NCBI GenBank assembly: GCA_002718415.1
Contig: PBEM01000009.1
Coordinates: forward strand, 1-64,000
Direction: 5' to 3'
Length of the DNA stretch: 64,000 nt
Source: Chloroflexota bacterium
GTDB taxonomy: Bacteria; Chloroflexota; Dehalococcoidia; Lucifugimonadales; Lucifugimonadaceae
The notes beneath the pieces are model-generated. The model saw nothing but the letters and a program-made list of their open reading frames with translations, did not search any database and was not told the origin of the DNA. A program made the position numbers and the translations under genes. Within the stretch, counting starts at the first letter, position 1; every line of letters starts with the position of its first letter. Positions 21,223-31,531 of the stretch are shown one piece after another.

Positions 21223-21819
21223 ATGAGATTTTTCAATTCTAAAAAAGCTCCTATAGATGATTGGAGTGCATTATCAACTTTTTTGACATCTGAGAAACTA
21301 TTGCAATCCAAGGGAGAAGTTTCACCTGCTAGGAGAGCGGGAGTTTTATTTTCAGATGATAAAAATAATAATTTTTTATTAAACTTTTCGAATGAAATCG
21401 ATAGTATTTTATATGATGGTGATGGAGCTACAAGAACATTGTATGAAATAAAAAAAGAAGCTGATGGTTTGGTATGGGTAATTCTTGAAGATGGTAATTT
21501 CAATGATTTAGTTTCGAGTATTTATACTATTGGTAATGCCATTTCTTCTAATGGAGGTTCTGAAAATTTAATTGCTGCAATTTTTGAAATATATTTGTCC
21601 ATAGATATAGACGATAATTCTACTAGGAGAGGATTGAGAAGTTATTGTATATACAGATATGATAGAAAATCTTTCTACCCATTTATCCCTACTGGAGATA
21701 ACGAAGGAGAAAGAGATAAAACTGCAGAGAGCGTATTAGGCAGAGACTTATCTGATTCTGGCCTATTAATAGAGAAGGATTTTTCTCAGTGGATGGGATT
21801 ATGGGGCATACCATTTTAG
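21223..21819 (+). CDS. PspAB-like (PspA-associated) protein
   Basis: Position directly after htpX; N-terminal and C-terminal (LIEKDFSQWMGLWGIPF) pattern resembling PspAB proteins. Confidence 0.6.
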   Translation: MRFFNSKKAPIDDWSALSTFLTSEKLLQSKGEVSPARRAGVLFSDDKNNNFLLNFSNEIDSILYDGDGATRTLYEIKKEADGLVWVILEDGNFNDLVSSIYTIGNAISSNGGSENLIAAIFEIYLSIDIDDNSTRRGLRSYCIYRYDRKSFYPFIPTGDNEGERDKTAESVLGRDLSDSGLLIEKDFSQWMGLWGIPF

Positions 21820-21825
21820 AATTTT

Positions 21826-22422
21826 ATGTCAAATAAAATTATCGGAATAATCAGCCCAATAAATGAGACTTCAGAAGAATATATTAAGTTAATTTCAAAT
21901 CATAAAATTAAGTATGAAATTTTTAGAAATGGTAATAATTTTTCTAAATATTCAGGCTTATTATTCGTTGGTAATAAAAATTTTAATGAAAATGAGATTA
22001 GTTTAGATTTATTTTCATATGCTGAAAAGATAAATATTCCAGTACTCTGTATAGGTTGGGGGATGCAGGTTCTAAATTATTTTTATGGTGGGAAAAATGA
22101 ATCTAAACCAAATTTAGAAAATAAATTTAGTAATAATTTAAAACATAGAATTTTTTTGGTTCCTGGCTCAAAAACTTCCTTTACTATTGGAGGGTCGGGG
22201 TGGGTTAATATATTAAGATCTAAACCCAGATTAGTTACAAATAAAACTATATCATCTGATTTACTTGTTTCTGCTTATAATAAAGATTTAAAAGTTGAAG
22301 CCCTAGAAAGACCTGGTCATTTATGGATTTTGGGAGTCCAGTGGCATCTTTATGATACAAGTCTATTGCCTTCCGGATTTGATAGTATATTTTTATCTTT
22401 TCTAGATCGTTCGACAGATTAA
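21826..22422 (+). CDS. class I glutamine amidotransferase-like (peptidase C26/PuuD-type) protein with altered His-x-Glu motif
   Basis: VLCIGWGMQVLNYFYGG nucleophile elbow; ALERPGHLWILGVQWHLYD in place of QWHPE. Confidence 0.6.
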   Translation: MSNKIIGIISPINETSEEYIKLISNHKIKYEIFRNGNNFSKYSGLLFVGNKNFNENEISLDLFSYAEKINIPVLCIGWGMQVLNYFYGGKNESKPNLENKFSNNLKHRIFLVPGSKTSFTIGGSGWVNILRSKPRLVTNKTISSDLLVSAYNKDLKVEALERPGHLWILGVQWHLYDTSLLPSGFDSIFLSFLDRSTD

Positions 22423-22474
22423 TTTAAACTATTCGTAAATATTATATATAAATACTATATATAACATTATTGGT

Positions 22475-22504
22475 CTCGCGCGCCCGCGCTTGCGCGCACG
22501 CGAG
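22475..22504. other. GC-rich imperfect hairpin/alternating CG tract upstream of gyrA
   Basis: ctcgcg-cgcc-cgcgc-tt-gcgcg-ca-cgcgag; stem CTCGCG/CGCGAG plus CGCGC/GCGCG in an otherwise AT-only spacer. Confidence 0.9.
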
Positions 22505-22560
22505 GGAAATGGTATAAATTTATAGTATCTAGTTGTTCTAATTTTAAGGAGTAATTCATT

Positions 22561-25137
22561 ATGGTAAATGATGAAATAATAAATGATGATAAATTAGTAC
22601 CTTCTAGCGATTTAGGGACAACTACACCTATCGGTATAGAACAAGAAATGCGAAGCTCGTATCTCGATTATGCTATGAGTGTAATTATCTCTAGAGCATT
22701 ACCAGATATACGTGATGGATTAAAGCCTGTTCAAAGAAGAATTTTATATGCTATGCATGACCAAGGAATGCGACCTAATTCTTCCTATAAAAAGAGTGCT
22801 AGATTAGTTGGAGAGGTATTAGGTAAATATCATCCTCATGGTGATAGTTCTGTTTACGAAGCTCAAGTAAGAATGGCTCAACCGTTTTCATTGCGTTATC
22901 CGTTGGTAGATGGGCAGGGTAATTATGGCTCTGTGGATGGAGATGCAGCAGCTGCGATGCGATATACCGAGTGTAAATTATCTCCAATAACTGAGATGGT
23001 TCTTAGCGACATAGAGAAAGATACTGTTGATTGGATGGAAAATTTTGACCAATCTTTACGAGAACCTTCTGTTCTCCCTGCTAGGCTTCCTACTTTATTA
23101 GTAAATGGAGCGTCAGGAATTGCTGTTGGTATGGCTACAAATATTCCTCCACATAATTTAACTGAAATTTGTAATGCAATAAATCACCTGGTAAAAAATC
23201 CTGATGCTACCATTGATTCTTTAATGAAACATGTTACCGGTCCTGATTTTCCTACTGGTGCTCATATTTGGGGTCAACAAGGTATAAGAGATGCTTATAC
23301 TACTGGAAGAGGAAGAATTATAGTACAGTCTGAACACCAAATTGAAGATGTTAAAAGGCAAGATCGTAAAAGGATAGTTTTTAGTGAGATACCTTTTCAA
23401 GTTAATAAAGCTAATTTAATATCTCGTATAGCAGATTTAATCAAATCAAAAAAAATTGATGGAATTTCGGAAATTCGAGATGAATCAGATCGAAAAGGTA
23501 TGAGAATAGTCCTTGAAATGAAAAGAGGATCTCATATACCTGTGGTGTTAAATAATTTATATAAACAAACTCCACTGAGGTCTTCATTTTCAGTTAATAT
23601 GATAGCTTTAGTAAACGGTACTCCCAGAGTTTTAAATCTAAAACAATCATTAATTCACTATATTGAATTCCGTGAAGAAGTAGTGAGACGAAGAGCTGAA
23701 TTTGAACTTAAAAAAGCAAATGCAAGGCTGCATGTTTTAGAAGGTTTGAGAGTAGCTATAGATAACCTAGATAAAGTTATTGAATTAATTAGATCTTCAG
23801 CAGATGTAGAAGAAGCTCGTAATAATTTAGTTAATGAATTTTCTCTATCTGAGATCCAGTCGCAAGCTATTTTAGATATGCAACTTAGACGTTTGGCTGC
23901 TTTAGAAAGACAAAAAATTGAACAGGAATACAAAGAATTATTAGATTTTATTTCCGAATTAGAGTCTTTGTTAAATGATCCAGAAAAAGTTCTTGAAGTG
24001 ATTCGTAAAGAAACAAATGAATTAAAGAAAAAATATGGAGATGAACGTAGAACTATTGTACATCCTGAAGAACTTGGTGAATGGAAGAGAGAAGATACTG
24101 AACCAAAAGAAGAAGTTGTAATTACTTTAACACGAAATGGATACGCTAAAAGAGTAAAGACTGATACTTATAGGAGACAACATCGTGGCGGTGTAGGTAA
24201 AAGAGGACAGAGAATGACTAAAGAAGATGATATTACTCCTTTTTTACAACTTGCAAATACTCATGATTATTTACTCTTTTTTACTGATAGGGGGCGCGTA
24301 TTTAGATGTCGAGTATTTGATTTACCACCAGACCAATCTAGAAATTCTAGAGGGACACCTGTAAATAATTTAGGTTTTAATATTGAACAAAGAGAACAAA
24401 TTCATGAAATGATTTCTGTATCTAGTTTAATAGAGGATACTTATTTGGTTATAGTAACCAAAAAAGGACAAGTAAAAAGAATGCATCTTCCTTTGTTAAA
24501 AAATATGAATAGATCTGGATTGAGAGCATTTAATCTTAAAAATGATGATGAATTAGTTGGAGCTAGTCTCGTAAGTGAACATCAAGATATAGTTATAGTA
24601 ACGGCAGCAGGTTTATCTATTAGAGTAGCTTCAAATAATATCAGGTCAACACAAAGAAATGCAGGAGGTGTAAGAGGTATAAACCTTAATCAAAGAGACG
24701 AAGTAGTAGCAATGGATGTTGTTGACGAAGATGGATACCTATTGATTGTAGGTAAAAAAGGTAGAGGTAAACTTACAGCCATGCGACATTATAAAACCCA
24801 ACGCAGAGGTGGAAAAGGACTGATCACATTGAAAGTAACTACAGGTAGAACGGGCACAGGTAAGGTCGCAGATGCGGTTGTAGTGAGTTCTGAAATTACG
24901 GATGATGACCAAGGTAACATAATGCTTGTTACCGAGAAAGCACAGATTTTACGAACTAATTTAAAAGAGATAAGAAGGACAGGTAGAAATGCTCAAGGAG
25001 TTAAAATTCATGATGTTTCGTCAGGAGATAATGTTAGCAAAATAAGAGTTATTGATCCGGCTAAACAGAAAAATGAAAATGAAGATGAAAAAAATATTAC
25101 TGATTCAATAAAAGATTCTGATAATAATGTTGAGTAA
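22561..25137 (+). CDS. gyrA: DNA gyrase subunit A
   Basis: [90 protein letters not shown]-terminal beta-pinwheel repeats. Confidence 0.97.
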   Translation: MVNDEIINDDKLVPSSDLGTTTPIGIEQEMRSSYLDYAMSVIISRALPDIRDGLKPVQRRILYAMHDQGMRPNSSYKKSARLVGEVLGKYHPHGDSSVYEAQVRMAQPFSLRYPLVDGQGNYGSVDGDAAAAMRYTECKLSPITEMVLSDIEKDTVDWMENFDQSLREPSVLPARLPTLLVNGASGIAVGMATNIPPHNLTEICNAINHLVKNPDATIDSLMKHVTGPDFPTGAHIWGQQGIRDAYTTGRGRIIVQSEHQIEDVKRQDRKRIVFSEIPFQVNKANLISRIADLIKSKKIDGISEIRDESDRKGMRIVLEMKRGSHIPVVLNNLYKQTPLRSSFSVNMIALVNGTPRVLNLKQSLIHYIEFREEVVRRRAEFELKKANARLHVLEGLRVAIDNLDKVIELIRSSADVEEARNNLVNEFSLSEIQSQAILDMQLRRLAALERQKIEQEYKELLDFISELESLLNDPEKVLEVIRKETNELKKKYGDERRTIVHPEELGEWKREDTEPKEEVVITLTRNGYAKRVKTDTYRRQHRGGVGKRGQRMTKEDDITPFLQLANTHDYLLFFTDRGRVFRCRVFDLPPDQSRNSRGTPVNNLGFNIEQREQIHEMISVSSLIEDTYLVIVTKKGQVKRMHLPLLKNMNRSGLRAFNLKNDDELVGASLVSEHQDIVIVTAAGLSIRVASNNIRSTQRNAGGVRGINLNQRDEVVAMDVVDEDGYLLIVGKKGRGKLTAMRHYKTQRRGGKGLITLKVTTGRTGTGKVADAVVVSSEITDDDQGNIMLVTEKAQILRTNLKEIRRTGRNAQGVKIHDVSSGDNVSKIRVIDPAKQKNENEDEKNITDSIKDSDNNVE

Positions 25138-25157
25138 ATTACAAATTCTCCTAAATC

Positions 25158-25631
25158 ATGATTGAGAAAAAACTTAAAGATGCATGGTCTATGTTTCCAA
25201 CTGGTGTTTCTATAATTACATCGACAGATGATCAAGGAAATTGTCATGGGATGACAGCAAATGGAATTATGTCACTATCTATTACTCCTCCTTTAGTATT
25301 AATTTCTGTGGATGTTTCTCGAGATACTCATTCTTATATAGTAAATAAAAAAAAATTTGGTATTAATATACTAAGTAATGATCAGAAAGAAATAGCTGAT
25401 TATTATGCAGCACCATCTAAATTTAAAAATACTTCGAATATTAATTGGTCTATTAATTTAAATTCTGATATTTATTTTATTTCTAATTCTTTAGTTAATA
25501 TGGGATGTAAAGTTATAAATTCATTTGAAGAGGCTGACCATACTTTATTTATAGGTTTAGTATTAAACGTTGAAATTAAAAATAAAAAACCTTTAGTTTG
25601 GTTTAATCGTTTTTATTCAGATTTAGTGTAA
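25158..25631 (+). CDS. flavin reductase family protein (FMN-binding split barrel)
   Basis: MFPTGVSIITSTDDQGNCHGMTANGIMSLSITPPLVLISVD... Confidence 0.9.
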   Translation: MIEKKLKDAWSMFPTGVSIITSTDDQGNCHGMTANGIMSLSITPPLVLISVDVSRDTHSYIVNKKKFGINILSNDQKEIADYYAAPSKFKNTSNINWSINLNSDIYFISNSLVNMGCKVINSFEEADHTLFIGLVLNVEIKNKKPLVWFNRFYSDLV

Positions 25632-25638
25632 CTAAAAA

Positions 25639-27027
25639 TTGAGAATTACTGGAATTTCTATAGCTCCAATTTATCCTAATAAAATAATTGGTGGTTCTCA
25701 AAAAATCTTAATGGATCTCTTTTCAGGATTAAGTAAAAGAGATCATCAATTAAATATTTTATCTACTAGAACAAATGAGATTAGTAGTAAGTTTTATTTT
25801 GATAATGTTTTAGTTGACCCAGTTTTAAATTTTAGAGGAATTTTTCCTTCTACCCATCAGATACCACCGTATAAATTATTATCTAATTTAGAGGAAATTC
25901 AAAATCAATCAGATAAAAGTGATGTAATATATTTACATGCTGATACATTGTATTTAAGACCGAATCTAAATTCCTCTAAAGTTATTAGATCTTTTCATGA
26001 TTATTTTTATGAAGAATCTATTTTGTCATCTTTATTATTATCTTCAAACAAAACAGTAGTACCTTCTAATTATTTGAAAAATTGCATCGAAACAAATGTA
26101 TTAATGTCTGGGTTGAAAAATTTAGAACAGGTTAGTTGTATTCCAAATGGTGTTTTTAGTAATAAAACTATAAAAGATTCGAAATTTATTATAAATCTAA
26201 AAAATAAATCTAAAGAAGATTTGTTTGTTTTATTTCCACATAGACCTACTCCTGAAAAAGGCTTGATAAATGCTATTGAAATTACAAAAAAACTTCAGCA
26301 AAAACTTTCAAATCGACGAGTTAAACTCTTAGTTCCATTTTATTCAAATGAATCAGTATTCGATGAATCAAATTTTGAAATAAATGTTATAAAAAAAATA
26401 ATCAAAGAGTATGATGCAGCAAACATTATTTTATTACATGATTGGCTGAATGTAGATCAAATGTCATCATATTTATCTATTGGAGATGTAGTAATTAGTC
26501 CTGGTAAATTTATAGAGTCTTTTGGATTAATTCCGTTAGAATCAATTTACAATATGACTCCTGTAGTATGTTATAAAGTTGGAGCATTAAGAGATTTATC
26601 AGACATTCCAGGGATTTTCCAAGTTAAATTTAATGAAATAGATATCTTTGTAGATTCTATTTTAGAAGCTATTAACATTGATGAGAGTATATTAATTCAA
26701 GGAAAAAAATATATTGAATCTAATTATTCTATTACTAATATGGTTAACAAATATGAAGAATTATTTTTGAGTATAAATGATAAAAAAAACATGAAATTCA
26801 TTATTCAAAACAAACTTACTTTATCACCATGGTCTTACATTGAAAATGGTTCAATATTTAATGACTATACTTCAACATTTTATACATATCCTAAATTATT
26901 TAAACATTTTTTTTCAATTGGTAAATCAATTATTAATACAGATGAAATCTTGTCTAAAGATTTATTATATGAAATTGATTTAGCTAAAAGAGATGGCTGT
27001 ATTACCAATTTAATTGGTAGTTATTGA
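25639..27027 (+). CDS. family 4 glycosyltransferase (TTG start)
   Basis: APIYPNKIIGGSQKILMDLFSGLSKRDH; LFPHRPTPEKGLINAIEI; SPGKFIESFGLIPLESIYNMTPVVCYKVGAL. Confidence 0.75.
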   Translation: MRITGISIAPIYPNKIIGGSQKILMDLFSGLSKRDHQLNILSTRTNEISSKFYFDNVLVDPVLNFRGIFPSTHQIPPYKLLSNLEEIQNQSDKSDVIYLHADTLYLRPNLNSSKVIRSFHDYFYEESILSSLLLSSNKTVVPSNYLKNCIETNVLMSGLKNLEQVSCIPNGVFSNKTIKDSKFIINLKNKSKEDLFVLFPHRPTPEKGLINAIEITKKLQQKLSNRRVKLLVPFYSNESVFDESNFEINVIKKIIKEYDAANIILLHDWLNVDQMSSYLSIGDVVISPGKFIESFGLIPLESIYNMTPVVCYKVGALRDLSDIPGIFQVKFNEIDIFVDSILEAINIDESILIQGKKYIESNYSITNMVNKYEELFLSINDKKNMKFIIQNKLTLSPWSYIENGSIFNDYTSTFYTYPKLFKHFFSIGKSIINTDEILSKDLLYEIDLAKRDGCITNLIGSY

Positions 27028-27108
27028 CATATTATTACCTCTAAATTGTTGATTTGAGACAATTAAAATTCGTAAAATTAAATATCTAATTTTTATTTTA
27101 TAAATAAC

Positions 27109-27453
27109 ATGACTATTAATTATGCAATATTTTCAACTGGCGGACACCAACATCGGGTTCGGGAAGGTGATACTATATCCATACAAGGTCAAAAAGGTAA
27201 TATTGGCGATTCGATATCTTTTGATAATGTAGTATTATCATTTATTGAAGGTGAATTGATTGTTGGTTCTCCAATAATTTCAGGAGCATCTGTAAAAGGG
27301 AAAATTTTATCTCATAATAAACTTAAAAAAGTCACTTCGCTTCGTTACAAAAACAAGACTAGACATAGGGTTAAGACAGGTCATAGACAGCCTGTTACTA
27401 GTGTAACTATAACTGATATAAATAAAGCTACTACTAAGAAATCTGGTAAATAA
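27109..27453 (+). CDS. rplU: 50S ribosomal protein L21
   Basis: YAIFSTGGHQHRVREGDTISI...VKGKILSHNKLKKVTSLRYKNKTRHRVKTGHRQPVTSVTI. Confidence 0.95.
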   Translation: MTINYAIFSTGGHQHRVREGDTISIQGQKGNIGDSISFDNVVLSFIEGELIVGSPIISGASVKGKILSHNKLKKVTSLRYKNKTRHRVKTGHRQPVTSVTITDINKATTKKSGK

Positions 27454-27467
27454 AATGAGGTTTTACT

Positions 27468-27728
27468 ATGGCTCATAAAAAAGGTGGTGGAACTTCTCGT
27501 AATGGACGAGACAGTGCAGGTAAAAGATTGGGTGTAAAAGCTTTTGCAGGTGAAATTGTGAACGCCGGATCTATTATAGTGAGACAAAGAGGCACTAGAT
27601 TGAATCCTGGACTAAATGTTGGAATGGGGAGAGATCATACACTTTATTCATTGATAGATGGTAACGTGAGATTTGATTATAAATCCAAAGGAAAAAAAAG
27701 AGTTAACGTAGATCCTAAGAGTAATTAA
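27468..27728 (+). CDS. rpmA: 50S ribosomal protein L27
   Basis: [29 protein letters not shown]. Confidence 0.98.
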   Translation: MAHKKGGGTSRNGRDSAGKRLGVKAFAGEIVNAGSIIVRQRGTRLNPGLNVGMGRDHTLYSLIDGNVRFDYKSKGKKRVNVDPKSN

Positions 27729-27731
27729 TTT

Positions 27732-27956
27732 ATGAAATCTGAAATTCATCCTGAATATAATAAAAATGTTACTGTGAAATGTGGTTGTGGAGCTACATGG
27801 ACAACTTCTTCCACAAAATCTGAAATTAGTACAGAGATATGCAGTAGCTGTCATCCTTTTTGGACCGGGGAACAGAGAATTGTTGACACTGAAGGTCGTG
27901 TAGAAAGAATGAAGAGGCGATATAGTTTATCTGAATCAGAAGATAAAAATTCGTAA
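27732..27956 (+). CDS. rpmE: 50S ribosomal protein L31
   Basis: MKSEIHPEYNKNVTVKCGCGATWTTSSTKSEISTEICSSCHPFWTG. Confidence 0.96.
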   Translation: MKSEIHPEYNKNVTVKCGCGATWTTSSTKSEISTEICSSCHPFWTGEQRIVDTEGRVERMKRRYSLSESEDKNS

Positions 27957-28856
27957 GTGACTCTTAAAAAATCACCTAATACCTCCGCTCCAATGTACGG
28001 TGGTCAAGCAGTAATTGAGGGTGTAATGATCCGGGCTAGGACTTGTTGTACTGTGGCTGTTAGACGACCTAATGGAAAAATAGTTAGACATGTTTTACCA
28101 CTTCATTCTTGGGCAAATGGGAAATTACGTTTAATCCCATTGGTAAGAGGTATAGTGGTTTTACTAGAGACGATGATAATAGGTATGAAAGCACTAGCTA
28201 TTTCTTCAAGTGAGTCTTCCGGTGAAGAATTAATTGATAAACCAGGTAAGTTATCTATGGCAATAACTCTATTTATTGCTTTTATTTTTTCTATAGGCAT
28301 TTTCTTTTTATTACCACTTTATTTATCCGAAATTTTTGATAATAGTTTTGAAAATGAATTAATGTCGAATATTGTTGAAGGTGTTTTAAGATTGATATTG
28401 TTTATTGGATATATTTGGCTTATAGGACAATTCAAAGATATAAAAAGAGTTTTTGGATACCATGGTGCCGAGCATATGACGGTACATTTAGTTGAAAAAA
28501 AGGATACTTTATCCGTAAATAATGTGAAAAAATATCCTCCAGAACATGCTAGGTGTGGGACGTCTTTTTTATTGACTGTAGTTTTTATTTCTATTTTATT
28601 TTTTATTATTGTGCCTAGAGAACCTTTTTGGTTTCTTATTGTTTCTAGGATAATTTTTGTTCCATTAATTGCTGGAATAAGTTATGAATTAATTCGCTTT
28701 AGTGGTCGTTATTCTACAAATTTTCTTGTTAATTTGATTGGTTATCCAAATTTATTATTACAAAAACTTACTACAAGAAATCCAGATGATTCGATGATAG
28801 AAGTAGCAATTAATGCTATGGAATATGCTATAGAGCTCGATAATAACTCAGATTGA
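27957..28856 (+). CDS. DUF1385 (YqhQ-like) membrane protein
   Basis: MYGGQAVIEGVMIRARTCCTVAVRRPNG; YHGAEHMTVH; RCGTSFLL. Confidence 0.93.
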   Translation: MTLKKSPNTSAPMYGGQAVIEGVMIRARTCCTVAVRRPNGKIVRHVLPLHSWANGKLRLIPLVRGIVVLLETMIIGMKALAISSSESSGEELIDKPGKLSMAITLFIAFIFSIGIFFLLPLYLSEIFDNSFENELMSNIVEGVLRLILFIGYIWLIGQFKDIKRVFGYHGAEHMTVHLVEKKDTLSVNNVKKYPPEHARCGTSFLLTVVFISILFFIIVPREPFWFLIVSRIIFVPLIAGISYELIRFSGRYSTNFLVNLIGYPNLLLQKLTTRNPDDSMIEVAINAMEYAIELDNNSD

Positions 28857-28861
28857 TAAAT

Positions 28862-29488
28862 TTATTTATTTCTATTTGTAAGAATTTTATAAATATCTTT
28901 TGGTTCTAAATCTGATATATACATACCTACTAGTAAGTGATAAATTAGATCAGCCATTTCTTCTGATATATCTTCTTTTGTTTGTGACATTATAGCTACT
29001 GCAACCTCTCCAGATTCTTCTACTATTTTCTGCGATATTCTTCCTTTTCCAGATTTAATCAATTTTGTAGTGTATGAATCCTCCGGTAATTTTTTTGCAC
29101 GATCTTTTATAACTGAGAAAATTATGTCTATTATTTCTGAATTAATTTCAGTAGAGGTTTCTTCCTTATCGAAACATGATTCAGTATTATTATGACATGT
29201 TGGCCCTATTGGATTTACACTTATAAGTAATGCATCTTCATCGCAATCTATAGAAACATCCATAACTTTGAGGTAATTTCCTGAAGTTTCTCCTTTTTTC
29301 CAAAGTTTTTTTCTACTTCTACTATAAAACCAAACATCTGGTCCTATTAATGTGAGTTTAAATGCCTCAGAATTCATGAAACCAACCATTAAAACTTTTT
29401 TTGTTACAGAGTTTTGTATTACTGCTGTAATTAATCCATCTGAATTATATTTTGGAGTTATTTTTTTATCTGATCTAAAATTTTGCAT
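28862..29488 (-). CDS. hisIE: bifunctional phosphoribosyl-AMP cyclohydrolase/phosphoribosyl-ATP pyrophosphohydrolase
   Basis: GFMNSEAFKLTL, WFYSRSRKKLWKKGETSGN, DCDEDALLISV, GPTCHNNTESCF plus HisE-like C-terminus. Confidence 0.95.
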   Translation of the reverse strand: MQNFRSDKKITPKYNSDGLITAVIQNSVTKKVLMVGFMNSEAFKLTLIGPDVWFYSRSRKKLWKKGETSGNYLKVMDVSIDCDEDALLISVNPIGPTCHNNTESCFDKEETSTEINSEIIDIIFSVIKDRAKKLPEDSYTTKLIKSGKGRISQKIVEESGEVAVAIMSQTKEDISEEMADLIYHLLVGMYISDLEPKDIYKILTNRNK

Positions 29489-30195
29489 AATTCACTAAGT
29501 TCACTAATAATTATATCTGGTTTTTCCTCATTTTTTTCAATTTTAGAATTGTTTCTATTAATCCATATAGCTGTTGAACCTACTGAATGGGCTCCTAAAA
29601 TATCGTCAAATAGATGATCTCCAACATACCATGAATTTTCAGGTTTTACTTTTAGAGAATTGAAAACTTTCATAAATGCTAAAGGTGAAGGTTTATATAC
29701 TTGAGCTTTTTCTGAAGAAAGAATTATATCAAATTTTAATCCTGAATTTTTTATTAGTGGTTGTAATCCTTCTTCATCTGCATTTGAAAAAATTCCTAAT
29801 TTCACTTTATCTGATAATTCATTTATAGTAAATTTTGTTTCTGGAAAAATAGGTCTGATTGACATATGTTGAGCTGCAATATGTCCTGCTAGTTTATAAT
29901 CAGATTTTATATCTAATTCTTTAAAAGTTATTCGAAAACAATCTGTCCATGCTGTGCGATAGTTTATAAATGTTGGACTTTTCATTGGATTTTCCAAATT
30001 TGTTCTATTTTTTCTAAAATTAACTTCATGAAATTTCCATTTTTTCCATAATTTTTCTTTTGAAATCTTTAAATTTAAATCATTTATTATTTTATTAAAT
30101 GTAGTTATCCAATCAGAAGTTGAATTTTCGAACAAAGTTTTATAACAGTCAAAAACTATTGCTTCTGGATAACTTAAATCTTTATTTCTAATCAT
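29458..30195 (-). CDS. HAD family hydrolase (L-2-haloacid dehalogenase-like)
   Basis: AIVFDCYKTLF; IFSNADEEGL; YKPSPLAFMKV; WYVGDHLFDDILGAHSVGSTAIWI. Confidence 0.88.
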   Translation of the reverse strand: MIRNKDLSYPEAIVFDCYKTLFENSTSDWITTFNKIINDLNLKISKEKLWKKWKFHEVNFRKNRTNLENPMKSPTFINYRTAWTDCFRITFKELDIKSDYKLAGHIAAQHMSIRPIFPETKFTINELSDKVKLGIFSNADEEGLQPLIKNSGLKFDIILSSEKAQVYKPSPLAFMKVFNSLKVKPENSWYVGDHLFDDILGAHSVGSTAIWINRNNSKIEKNEEKPDIIISELSELCKILDQIKK

Positions 30196-30204
30196 AATTA
30201 ATTT

Positions 30205-30960
30205 TTATTTTCTAATAATGAAACCATTACTACTTAAATATTCTTTGACTTCTATAATTCTTAATTTTCTAAAATGGAAAAGTGAAGCGGCTAGAACTGC
30301 ATCAGCTTTTCCATATTTGAATGCATCATTAAAATGTTCTAGTTTTCCAGCTCCTCCGCTTGCTATGACTGGTATTTCTACACTATCGGAAATATTTTTT
30401 AGTAGTTCGTTATCATATCCAGTTTGCTGGCCATCTTGATCTATACTAGTAACTAATAATTCACCAGCACCAAGATTATATGCTTCTTTTGCCCAATTTA
30501 AAGCATCCTTATTAGTTTCTATTTTTCCTCCATGACTATACACTTTCCAACCTGTATTTGTTTTTTTTGCATCCATTGCTACCACTACACACTGTGAACC
30601 GAAATATTTACTACAATTTTGAATTAATTTTGGGTTTGTAATAGCTGCTGAGTTAATAGCTACTTTATCTGCTCCGGCGTTTAACATATTTCCCATGTCT
30701 TTTGTAGAACTAACTCCTCCACCTACGGTCAAAGGGATAAAAACTTCTGAAGAAACTTTTTCCACTACTTCTATCATAGTTTTTCTTTTTTCTGACGAAG
30801 CTGTAATATCTAAAAATACTAATTCATCTGCTCCCTCACAGTTATAATAGTTTGCTAATTCGGCTGGATCACCTGCATCTTGTATATCGATAAAACTAAC
30901 ACCTTTTACTACTCTTCCTCGGTCAACATCTAGACACGGTATAATTCTTTTTGAAAGCAT
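30205..30960 (-). CDS. hisF: imidazole glycerol phosphate synthase subunit HisF
   Basis: RIIPCLDVDRGRVVKGVSF; LTVGGGVSS; SIDQDGQQTGYDNELL; VIASGGAGKLEHF. Confidence 0.97.
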   Translation of the reverse strand: MLSKRIIPCLDVDRGRVVKGVSFIDIQDAGDPAELANYYNCEGADELVFLDITASSEKRKTMIEVVEKVSSEVFIPLTVGGGVSSTKDMGNMLNAGADKVAINSAAITNPKLIQNCSKYFGSQCVVVAMDAKKTNTGWKVYSHGGKIETNKDALNWAKEAYNLGAGELLVTSIDQDGQQTGYDNELLKNISDSVEIPVIASGGAGKLEHFNDAFKYGKADAVLAASLFHFRKLRIIEVKEYLSSNGFIIRK

Positions 30961-30964
30961 ATTA

Positions 30965-31531
30965 CTAAGTTTTTTTAAAAATTACAATGTAGTGATTTTC
31001 AGAAATATTTCTACGTGTAATAATTTTTAACCCTACACTTTTTCCTAATGTAATTATTTTTTCTTGACTAATTCTTCTAGATTTTGCAGGTCCAAAATTT
31101 ATTTTACCTTCCACAGGTATCCATTCTATTATTGAGATCCAACCAGTTTTCTTGGTAATGCGCGAAAATTCTTTAAATAAATTTTTTATCCCAGTAATTT
31201 TGTTTAGGTAGTCAGAAATAATTAGGCCATCTAAAGAATTTTCATTAATAGGAATGGTGTTACCATCTGAAATGATAGGCTTAATATTACTTAAATTAAA
31301 TTTTTTCCCTGACTTAATAAGATCATTATTGAATTCTTTTTTGATATCTATAGCATAAACTTTTCCTCTATAAAGATATTTTGCTAATGTTATAGGTAAG
31401 TCGATGTTTCTTGAACACATATCTCCAACAATTTGATCAGGGTGTATGGGAGCGAGAGTAATTAATGATTGTGGATCAAATGTAGCTTCGATATGTTTAG
31501 TTTTTTTTACGTTACTTTTTACATTTGTCAT
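30965..31531 (-). CDS. class I SAM-methyltransferase-like protein with degenerate motif I
   Basis: IVGDMCSRNIDLPITLAKYLYRGKVYAIDIKKE ... ENSLDGLIISDYLNKITGIKNLFKEFSRITKKTGWISIIEW. Confidence 0.65.
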   Translation of the reverse strand: MTNVKSNVKKTKHIEATFDPQSLITLAPIHPDQIVGDMCSRNIDLPITLAKYLYRGKVYAIDIKKEFNNDLIKSGKKFNLSNIKPIISDGNTIPINENSLDGLIISDYLNKITGIKNLFKEFSRITKKTGWISIIEWIPVEGKINFGPAKSRRISQEKIITLGKSVGLKIITRRNISENHYIVIFKKT

